Of a stretch of 5,325 nt of DNA, positions 1-5,325 are shown one piece after another. The notes under the pieces are model-generated. The model ran no database searches and was not told where the DNA came from. It saw nothing but the letters and a program-made list of their open reading frames with translations. The stretch's first letter is position 1. The number at the start of each line of letters is the position of its first letter. The stretch is from positions 11,371 through 16,695 of the forward strand of contig FR890623.1 of the NCBI GenBank assembly GCA_000435075.1. Reading direction: 5' to 3'. This DNA is from Bacteroides sp. CAG:770 (lineage in GTDB: Bacteria > Bacteroidota > Bacteroidia > Bacteroidales > UBA932). The translations under genes were made by a program, and so were the position numbers.

Positions 1-604
1 CTGAACCGTTAATCTTAACAATCCTTCCACTGTTCGTTAGTTTCGGCCATTCTCCTTGGATGTTCTTCTCAAATAGTGGCAATTTGCCGTCATGATTATA
101 AGCCTTGTATGCATTCTCTATCTGAGAGTCATAGTTCCAGGATACAATACTGATACCTTTGGGTAGCATCAGGCTCCCCTCTTCCAGCACATTTGCCAGA
201 AAAGTATCGTATCTGCCATCAGGTTTATAAACCAGTTGCGCCCATACGAAGAATGCGCACAAAACGGCTTTTAGTTTATTGAACTCCTTTTCTCTTCCTG
301 TCAGATACAACTTACGTGCGTATGTATCAATAGTGGCGTGCTCTTGAATTCCTTTAATGAGTTGATCAATATCATAGAGCATGTCACGCCTCTCTGATTC
401 TATATTGGATGCAGACTGCCTGTAAGTGTTTTGAAATACCATCTCGCTATCAGAAGGTATCACAGCCGTCTCTATATAAGTTCTGAATAAAGCGAACTGC
501 TCCGGTATCTCCGATACGACGGGGATACCTTCTAAAATCTTTTTACCATCATCCCTTCTGCCATAGCTGGCTCCAGCACCTAGATAATATATAGTTTTAC
601 TCAT
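1..604 (-). CDS. SIR2-like domain protein, N-terminal part (runs off left edge)
   Basis: This is the first 201 codons of a minus-strand gene; the frame is open to base 1, so the C-terminus lies outside the window. The ATG at 604-602 starts 12 bases after the stop of the 696-residue gene, which implies co-transcription. Seen in the sequence: a short beta strand followed by YYLGAGASYG (residues 6-15), the Rossmann-type glycine loop that binds NAD in SIR2-like domains; SIVSWNYDSQIE (152-163), matching the [ST]xNYDxxIE motif whose Asn (N157) is catalytic in the family; and VKINGS (196-201), at the place of the usual KLHGS motif. Known: SIR2-like domains in ThsA and DSR proteins hydrolyse NAD+ on phage infection and stop growth. 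Inferred: this is the effector of the operon. The odd point is Asn (N199) where the catalytic His is usual, so activity cannot be assumed. Residues 22-140 look mostly helical and resemble the variable insert seen between the two motifs. Family call is good; function is inferred from neighbours. Confidence 0.8.
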   Translation of the reverse strand, partial: MSKTIYYLGAGASYGRRDDGKKILEGIPVVSEIPEQFALFRTYIETAVIPSDSEMVFQNTYRQSASNIESERRDMLYDIDQLIKGIQEHATIDTYARKLYLTGREKEFNKLKAVLCAFFVWAQLVYKPDGRYDTFLANVLEEGSLMLPKGISIVSWNYDSQIENAYKAYNHDGKLPLFEKNIQGEWPKLTNSGRIVKINGS

Positions 605-616
605 CTTATATATTTC

Positions 617-2707
617 TTACGCTATTAACAATTCTCTCAATCCATTCTTATTCGATGTCCATACTAAACTCATGAAATGAATCGTAGGTTGACACTCTAT
701 TTCATTCAGGCAGGCTATCTCATCATGAGTAAGATAGTCCTCATTCCCATTACACAATAGTTTATCTACAACCACAAACATAGAAGGACTTATGACGCCT
801 TTATCCATCAATTCCAATAACTCTTTCTGGCTATCATTAAAATCAATATTGGCGCAAAGTTCCTTTCTATCATTGTAATAAAGTTCCTTCAATTCAGCAT
901 CCTTCTGCACCAAACGCCTTCGATGGTAAAAAATACCATTATCGTGAATATAGGATGCATTAATCGGCGAGGGAGTATCTTGACCATTTTTCTTATAATA
1001 TTGTGCTTGCGTTTCAAGCCACTTCTTTAATTCCTCCCTACCTGTCTGAATTTCACCTAGTGAAGATACCCACGCCAGCATGTCGGGGACTGCTCCCATA
1101 AAGCTGACTTTAACCTTTCTATCATCTAAATTCCATGATAAGCAGAAAGAAATACTATCCTCTATACCATTACTATCAAGCCCCTTCAAGAGCATCTTTA
1201 TCCCTTCAAGCGTCTTCTCAATCGCACTTGCAGGATTATTGCCACCGTGAAATATCTCAGGTAAATCATGGAAATTGTCTCTATAGCTAATGTATCGGCA
1301 GTTTGGATAGTCCATTTCTCCTCCACAACGTCGTATACACTTCGCCAAATCAACGGCCATCAAATCTGTTGTTTCTACTATCCCCTCCATCAGTTGACAT
1401 GTATCAAAATCTCTATAGAGTCGTTCTACTCCTTCTTCACCTTTTGTATGATAGCTATATAGCAATCTAACGCCATCTCCTTTCTTAGGTACAAACGGCA
1501 CATATTTTGAAAGGGGATTTACAGGCTGCTGTTTCTGTGCCACGAAGGGCACATTTTCGCCAAAATATCTATATATATCCTGATTCCCCCTAAGATAATG
1601 AGTTATTAGACTTTTCCATTTTCTGATTGGCAGCGGCCCATCTATTCTGAAAACCTTGGTATATCCTGCAGTATGCCCCATCGCTGTTATCGGATTTTCT
1701 AACCGTCTGCATATTGCCTCAAGGTCATAACTTCGTATAGCCCCATCAAAATGGTCAAACATGCCAGTTGTTGTGTCATAGAATGAATGTAGATATCGGC
1801 ATGCATACGTTCCTTCTGACAGTGTCGGTGCCTCAACGTCCGTAACCTCCTCCATCTCAAACTGACGTTTCCCATCTTTATCTTGCCATACAAATTCAGT
1901 TTTCTTTATTTGATTAAAGAGATATTCTGTTTTATTTGTATCGTATGCCGCAACGCCTTCCTTTATCTTACTGATGTCATCTGTATACTCTGGACCATAC
2001 CAATAGTCAAACTCTTGAGTTTCTTTAAACGATGGCGTATATCCCACATAGTCCAAATCAACCCGTATTCTCACTGGGGTCTCTTCGGTGTTTGAATCAA
2101 ATAGTTCTTTAAGAAAATCCTTATTAAAGCAATTATAACGGGATAGTGAACGTCTTAGAAAAGGATGTACTAACACCGAAAGATTGTTCTTCTTCGAGGC
2201 AAAAACACCGTCTCCCTTATATTCAAAATTCTGAAGCAGATTGCTTAAATATATAAGTCCATCACTGTCAATCTCACCTCTTAGGAATGGAAATGCATCA
2301 AGTACGATGCTATCATAGCCGTACAACACAATCCCATTTGACATCATACGACATTCATCCTTCATTAATCCCAAGTTACTCACCTCTTTGTTGAATTCCT
2401 GTGAATACCGCAGGACTCGTTCTATCATTTTTTCATTAAGATAGTCAGTTCTGGCTGCCATCATCCAGCGATTATCTTCTGTCGTTTCAGGCAATGAAGT
2501 GTTACCCAACAAATAGGTGCTTTCATGAGACAAAAATAATGCTGAAATACGAGTTACTCCTAAAGGACGATGTATATCATGCTCAATATTTGATGGCACA
2601 CAACGACCATAGCCTTGCCATAGTGCATCTTCCAATGCCCCTATAGAGAACCTTACACCCGATTTGGATATGCCGTCTGTCAAATATACTCCAGTTAAAT
2701 ACTTCAT
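617..2707 (-). CDS. Large uncharacterised protein (696 aa) between Abi-alpha and SIR2-like genes
   Basis: I do not recognise a named family. The ATG at 2707-2705 is the first possible start, since an in-frame TGA lies five codons upstream; the gene ends in TAA. The protein looks soluble, with no signal peptide or membrane segment seen. Residues 1-90 begin MKYLTGVYLTDGIS and contain HDIHRPLG (43-50), followed by ISALFLSHESTYLLGNT (54-70). This layout recalls the His-containing HDxxxPIG region of phage prohead proteases (S78/U35-like), but no catalytic Ser can be placed, so the resemblance is weak. A middle region (about 210-350) is rich in aromatic and acidic residues, including FDYWYGPEY (233-241), TEFVW (270-274) and FEMEEVTD (283-290), and looks like a separate globular domain. 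The rest (about 355-696) mixes helix and strand. Cys residues are scattered and form no clear metal site. Its place between an Abi-alpha and a SIR2-like gene suggests a sensor or regulatory partner of the effector; that is inference. The ORF itself is secure. Confidence 0.85.
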   Translation of the reverse strand: MKYLTGVYLTDGISKSGVRFSIGALEDALWQGYGRCVPSNIEHDIHRPLGVTRISALFLSHESTYLLGNTSLPETTEDNRWMMAARTDYLNEKMIERVLRYSQEFNKEVSNLGLMKDECRMMSNGIVLYGYDSIVLDAFPFLRGEIDSDGLIYLSNLLQNFEYKGDGVFASKKNNLSVLVHPFLRRSLSRYNCFNKDFLKELFDSNTEETPVRIRVDLDYVGYTPSFKETQEFDYWYGPEYTDDISKIKEGVAAYDTNKTEYLFNQIKKTEFVWQDKDGKRQFEMEEVTDVEAPTLSEGTYACRYLHSFYDTTTGMFDHFDGAIRSYDLEAICRRLENPITAMGHTAGYTKVFRIDGPLPIRKWKSLITHYLRGNQDIYRYFGENVPFVAQKQQPVNPLSKYVPFVPKKGDGVRLLYSYHTKGEEGVERLYRDFDTCQLMEGIVETTDLMAVDLAKCIRRCGGEMDYPNCRYISYRDNFHDLPEIFHGGNNPASAIEKTLEGIKMLLKGLDSNGIEDSISFCLSWNLDDRKVKVSFMGAVPDMLAWVSSLGEIQTGREELKKWLETQAQYYKKNGQDTPSPINASYIHDNGIFYHRRRLVQKDAELKELYYNDRKELCANIDFNDSQKELLELMDKGVISPSMFVVVDKLLCNGNEDYLTHDEIACLNEIECQPTIHFMSLVWTSNKNGLRELLIA

Positions 2708-2769
2708 TTTTCTACTTAATCAGTTATCTACCAACCTCTCCTCCGATGTCTTATTATTGGAGTTAGAGA
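2708..2769 (-). other. Gap between Abi-alpha and the 696-aa gene
   Basis: This 62-base spacer contains a purine-rich CGGAGGAGAGG (minus strand, 2744-2734) that looks like a Shine-Dalgarno sequence but lies about 26 bases upstream of the ATG, too far for normal use. The bases directly before the start are A-rich (AGTAGAAAA), as is common in Bacteroidota. No terminator hairpin or TAnnTTTG promoter is visible, so the two genes are probably on one transcript. Confidence 0.4.
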
Positions 2770-3558
2770 CTACCTACAAGCTTCTCTAAACTGCTTGCCA
2801 TATTCATTCACATAAACCACACTATCTGTGGTCTCTATTTTGAGTTGCTGTTGAGGATACGCATTTTTATATCCATCAAGCACCTGCTCTAAAAAAGTAG
2901 TTTGTCGCAAAGCTGAATAATTGGCCTCAATAATAGTTCTATCATACATTAATTCTAAAATGCCAAATTTGCTCATACGAATAAGAGATGCAGATACGGC
3001 AAACTCGTCATAGCCATCAATTGTCCATCCCAAATACCACTCGGGCAATGCATTTGTATAAATCTTGTTGGTACCGTTAATCGCAATTCTCGGATTAATC
3101 GCCATTACATATCCACGGGTTTTTGATAACTTCTCAAAGAGCAATGCATCTAACCTGTTCATTTTCTTGATAATGTCGACATAGGATGGATGCACTACAT
3201 TCTCCTTACTAATATCCATCGAATTAGCAAGCAAGGCGATGTACATTTCCCTCAGTGTCTCATTCTGTGCCGTATAAGTCAATGACTGTAGCAAGGGCAC
3301 AGCTATTTCTGGGTCAGGACTCTTCAGCCGCTCCTCAGGTACTTTCTCCAATCGCTTTTGCACCTCTTTCTCAACGTAGTCCTCTATCTTTTCCCAACAC
3401 CAAAGGAAACCACGTATTGGCGCCAGTAATGCTTTTACAGTCCTTCCAGCAACAGCCCCTACTTCAGATACAGCAGGTCTCGCTGCATCCTTATATACTT
3501 CTATACCTAAATCCTTTATCAAATCCATATATTCTTCTATATTCCGTAGTCCCGGCAT
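2770..3558 (-). CDS. Abi-alpha family protein (DUF4393)
   Basis: Complete at 262 residues, about the usual length of the family. The ATG at 3558-3556 is fixed by an in-frame TAA six bases upstream, and the gene starts 13 bases after the ATPase stop. Seen: an N-terminal helical part with KDAARPAVSEVGAVAGRTVK (23-42) and ALLAPIRGFLWCWEKIEDYV (43-62); the linker KVPEERLKSPDPEIAVPLLQ (72-91); then the hallmark YTAQNETLREMYIALLANSM (95-114) and VHPSYVDIIKKMNRLDALLF (122-141). These match my memory of the Abi-alpha/DUF4393 pattern closely (PEER, P.l.a, yT..eeLRemYa.LLAnsM, HPsfveIIk). The C-terminal half (150-262) is more variable. The stretch around 43-54 is moderately hydrophobic and could be amphipathic, but is not a convincing membrane span. 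Family members are named for abortive infection; their biochemical role is not known to me. The gene probably works with the 696-residue and SIR2-like genes downstream. Confidence 0.85.
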   Translation of the reverse strand: MPGLRNIEEYMDLIKDLGIEVYKDAARPAVSEVGAVAGRTVKALLAPIRGFLWCWEKIEDYVEKEVQKRLEKVPEERLKSPDPEIAVPLLQSLTYTAQNETLREMYIALLANSMDISKENVVHPSYVDIIKKMNRLDALLFEKLSKTRGYVMAINPRIAINGTNKIYTNALPEWYLGWTIDGYDEFAVSASLIRMSKFGILELMYDRTIIEANYSALRQTTFLEQVLDGYKNAYPQQQLKIETTDSVVYVNEYGKQFREACR

Positions 3559-3571
3559 CCTTTAGATGTCC

Positions 3572-4825
3572 TCACACCCACATCAGCCACTTCCACACTG
3601 GAACCACGGGTATTCCCTCTTCCGTGCCCTCCTCATCATACGTAATCAGCAGACACTTCCAGTCATTGTGCGCCTTGGCATACTTCGCCAGTGGTGGCAC
3701 CTCCCTGTTGTAAGTGGTCTCATCCTTGATGCTGTAGGACACCTGTATGGCCAACCTTTCGTCAGGCACAATGAAGTCTATCTCCTTCTCCGCGTTCAGG
3801 AAAAACACATTCTTTTTGCCAAACCGCCTGCACAGTTCCACCGCCACCATGTTCTCCAGTAGTGATGTCTCTGAGTTCATCAGGAACAGGTTCAGCAACC
3901 CGTTGTCAACGAAATAGTATTTCTTCTGCATTTCCTTTTCCGTCAGCTTCCCGACCTCGTTCTCCATGGGCAGTATCAGCCAACTGTCAGAGGCGTAATC
4001 CACATAGTCTATCGTAGTAGGCACACTGATGGGCGACCCCGTTGACACTATCACATTCTTCAGTCTGTTATACGACAGCGGTTGCTTCACGCTCTCTGCC
4101 ATCTTCTTAATCAAGATGTTCAGCACCCTGTCGTTCTTAATGTTGTTTCGCGCACAGATGTCACCAAGGTAGATTTTCTGGTACAAACTCGAAAGCATAG
4201 CCCTTTTGTTCTTAAACGACTGGATTTCTGGCAGACCACCGTAATAGAAGTACTCGGTCAGATGTCGTTTCACTTCGCTTCTCTGGATAGTGTCATACTC
4301 CCAATGCTCTTTCTGCTCTACCTGTTGCGCTGCCAGATACTCTTTGAATGAATATGGGTACGCATCATAGATAAAGAACCGTCCGCCCAGCGTGGTTGCC
4401 ACCTCCTTGCTCAGCATCTTCGCATTGCTGCCCGTCACATAAACACGGTATTTTGCATCGGCCAGTCGGCGCACAAACTTATCCCAGTGAGGAATATTCT
4501 GTACCTCGTCCAGAAACACTACCGGCTTCTTACCATACAGTTCCAAATGGGCTTCCAGCAGGCTGTTGAAGTCTTCTGTCTGGAATTCCGCCAGACGTTC
4601 ATCCTCAAAGTCCACAAACAGAATCTCGTCCCATCCCATTCCGGCTGCTTGTAGCTGACGCACGCGCTGATAAAGCAGGTACGACTTACCCGCATGTCTC
4701 ACACCAACTATCACATAGTTGCCATTCTTTTCGAATTCAACGGGACGATTTACTATCACCGCCTCATCCACCTCACGTTGCTTACTGATTAGGCATTGTT
4801 TGATGACATCTTTACTGATACTCAT
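3572..4825 (-). CDS. AAA_14/DUF4143 family ATPase
   Basis: Complete at 417 residues, the normal size for this family. The ATG at 4825-4823 is preceded by an in-frame TAA five codons upstream. Domains in order: an N-terminal helix (about 1-35); the AAA_14 ATPase core with Walker A GVRHAGKS (41-48), Walker B VVFLDE (102-107, D106/E107), a sensor-1-like TGSN (131-134) and a GGRF arginine (R149); the conserved YPYSFKEYL (156-164) and EYFYYGGLPE (191-200) leading into a winged-helix-like part; and a C-terminal DUF4143 domain with a PD-(D/E)xK-like fold, KEIDFIV (347-353) and AIQVSYS (359-365). The nuclease-like site reads D350...Q361-V-S363, so the usual catalytic Lys is absent, suggesting a non-cleaving domain. 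Known: these ATPases are very common in Bacteroidota genomes, but their cellular role is poorly defined. The coding region is GC-richer by eye than the three genes downstream. It has its own promoter region upstream, and that promoter could also drive the Abi-alpha operon through the 13-base junction. Confidence 0.9.
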   Translation of the reverse strand: MSISKDVIKQCLISKQREVDEAVIVNRPVEFEKNGNYVIVGVRHAGKSYLLYQRVRQLQAAGMGWDEILFVDFEDERLAEFQTEDFNSLLEAHLELYGKKPVVFLDEVQNIPHWDKFVRRLADAKYRVYVTGSNAKMLSKEVATTLGGRFFIYDAYPYSFKEYLAAQQVEQKEHWEYDTIQRSEVKRHLTEYFYYGGLPEIQSFKNKRAMLSSLYQKIYLGDICARNNIKNDRVLNILIKKMAESVKQPLSYNRLKNVIVSTGSPISVPTTIDYVDYASDSWLILPMENEVGKLTEKEMQKKYYFVDNGLLNLFLMNSETSLLENMVAVELCRRFGKKNVFFLNAEKEIDFIVPDERLAIQVSYSIKDETTYNREVPPLAKYAKAHNDWKCLLITYDEEGTEEGIPVVPVWKWLMWV

Positions 4826-4844
4826 ATAAATTGTATTTTATAGG

Positions 4845-4856
4845 AATTGCGCAATT
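4845..4856. promoter_or_regulatory. Perfect 12-base palindrome in the ATPase leader, possible operator
   Basis: AATTGCGCAATT is a perfect palindrome centred about 25 bases upstream of the ATPase start and just downstream of the predicted transcription start. Its position suits a repressor site or a leader element. The surrounding sequence is AT-rich, so the GCGC centre stands out. As RNA it has no loop and would be a weak hairpin, so a DNA-binding dimer site is the better guess. What binds it is unknown. Confidence 0.4.
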
Positions 4857-4873
4857 TTATAAAGTTTTGTTTG

Positions 4874-4901
4874 CAAAGATAGATATTTTTTATAAAACAA
4901 A
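4874..4901 (-). promoter_or_regulatory. Bacteroidota-type promoter of the ATPase gene (and perhaps the whole operon)
   Basis: On the minus strand TATCTTTG (4881-4874) matches the Bacteroidota -7 consensus TAnnTTTG exactly. A TTTG at 4901-4898 can serve as the -33 element, but the 16-base gap to the -7 box is shorter than the usual 19 or so. Transcription would begin near 4867, leaving a leader of about 40 bases before the ATG at 4825. No comparable -7 box was found in the short gaps before the three downstream genes, which supports a single transcript reading leftwards from here. Confidence 0.5.
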
Positions 4902-4972
4902 CTTAATAAACCCTAACTTTTTGCGATTATTTCACACTTTTTTTATCACAAATCATCATTTTCCCTGTTTGC

Positions 4973-5325
4973 CTATTGTATTTGCGTTGCCCTAAACACT
5001 TCTGTCAGATACGACACTATCCTTCTTCCACGTTGCCACTTTGAACTCTTGGATGTCATGAACACCTTTTCATCATGATAGATGACGGTATCAACCCTTT
5101 GGGCAGGGTCATACTTGTACTCTCTGCCAGAGAAAGTGCTGATGGCACGGAGGAATAAGGAAAAGAAAGTGTGCGGTTCAAGATGATGAGAACGAATGAG
5201 TGCGGCCTTGATATAGGCGGTTTCGTATTCGTGTTCCATGTCGTTGAGAGCCATCAGAATTGCCTCCTTCAATGCTTGTTTGTCGTCGGCTATAAGAATG
5301 TCATCAATGCTCAGCTCTTCCTGCT
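4973..5325 (-). CDS. Unrecognised protein, C-terminal part (runs off right edge)
   Basis: A minus-strand frame is open from the right edge of the window to a TAG at 4975-4973, giving about 117 codons of the C-terminal end. No ATG occurs in frame within the window. A TTG at 5272-5270 is the only obvious alternative start, but the frame continues upstream of it with plausible residues (QEELSIDDILIADDKQA), so I read the gene as 5'-truncated by the window. The visible part starts with an acidic segment, continues with probable helices (KEAILMALNDMEHEYETAYI, then SHHLEPHTFFSLFLRAIS), and ends in a basic stretch KSSKWQRGRRIVSYLTEVFR that could contact nucleic acid. No family is recognised and no function is proposed. 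It is separated from the ATPase by 147 bases that contain a promoter, so it is probably a different transcription unit. Confidence 0.6.
   Translation of the reverse strand, partial: QEELSIDDILIADDKQALKEAILMALNDMEHEYETAYIKAALIRSHHLEPHTFFSLFLRAISTFSGREYKYDPAQRVDTVIYHDEKVFMTSKSSKWQRGRRIVSYLTEVFRATQIQ

Larger units (their letters stand above)
4826..4972. other. AT-rich intergenic region between the right-edge gene and the ATPase
   Basis: This 147-base stretch is the only substantial non-coding region in the window. It holds the TAnnTTTG promoter, the AATTGCGCAATT palindrome, and an imperfect inverted pair (AAGTTTTGTTT at 4862-4872 against AAAACAAACTT at 4894-4904, one-base offset) that flanks the -7 box. 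No hairpin followed by a T-run was found after the stop at 4973, so the end of the right-edge transcript is not explained. No small ORF or RNA gene was recognised. Confidence 0.6.

Noticed and set aside
1699..1893. Minus-strand open frame of 64 codons
   Set aside because: Overlaps the 696-residue gene in another frame and is a shadow of it; the long frame is intact on both sides, so it is not evidence of a frameshift.
3255..3713. Plus-strand open frame of 152 codons
   Set aside because: It lies antisense across the well-supported Abi-alpha gene and the end of the ATPase gene, and its translation is low-complexity and Ser/Pro/Leu/Tyr-rich with no recognisable motif.
3566..3862. Plus-strand open frame of 98 codons
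   Set aside because: Antisense to the conserved DUF4143 domain of the ATPase; no motif, no promoter.
4082..4351. Plus-strand open frame of 89 codons
   Set aside because: Antisense to the middle of the ATPase, whose conserved motifs fix the minus-strand frame.
4931..4960. Possible terminator after the right-edge gene (T-rich run with TCACAC/ATCACA)
   Set aside because: The two CACA-containing segments are direct, not inverted, repeats and do not form a stem.
5270..5272. TTG as the start of a 99-residue gene
   Set aside because: The frame stays open upstream to the window edge with a plausible protein sequence, so a truncated longer gene is more likely than a TTG start.
1..5325. CRISPR array, tRNA/rRNA, insertion sequence ends, attachment sites
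   Set aside because: No regularly spaced repeats, RNA gene signatures, transposase or integrase genes, or target-site duplications were seen.

Overview
The window most likely comes from a member of the Bacteroidota (Bacteroides/Prevotella-like). The evidence is a perfect TAnnTTTG-type -7 box upstream of a gene, AT-rich translation starts without a clear Shine-Dalgarno sequence, and an AAA_14/DUF4143 ATPase of a kind that is abundant in that phylum. All supported genes lie on the minus strand, so transcription runs from the right end of the window to the left.

Right to left, the layout is as follows. (1) The C-terminal 117 or so codons of an unrecognised protein enter from the right edge and stop at 4973. 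(2) A 147-base AT-rich intergenic region holds a good Bacteroidota promoter and a perfect 12-base palindrome, both facing the next gene. (3) A complete 417-residue AAA_14/DUF4143 ATPase follows. (4) After only 13 bases comes a 262-residue Abi-alpha (DUF4393) protein. (5) After 62 bases comes a 696-residue protein that I cannot assign to a named family. (6) After 12 bases comes the first 201 codons of a SIR2-like protein that runs off the left edge.

The last three genes are tightly packed and AT-richer than the ATPase by eye. They combine a family named for abortive infection (Abi-alpha), a large orphan protein, and a SIR2-like domain, which is the NAD-consuming effector type in several anti-phage systems (ThsA, DSR). 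The most economical reading is an anti-phage, abortive-infection-like operon. In that model the SIR2-like protein would be the effector, the 696-residue protein a sensor or partner, and Abi-alpha a third component. The ATPase may belong to the same transcript or may simply sit at the edge of the acquired segment. Two details are worth attention. The SIR2-like protein has Asn where the catalytic His is usual. The orphan protein begins with an HDxHRPxG motif that recalls the His region of phage prohead proteases. The functional model is inference, because no homology search could be run.
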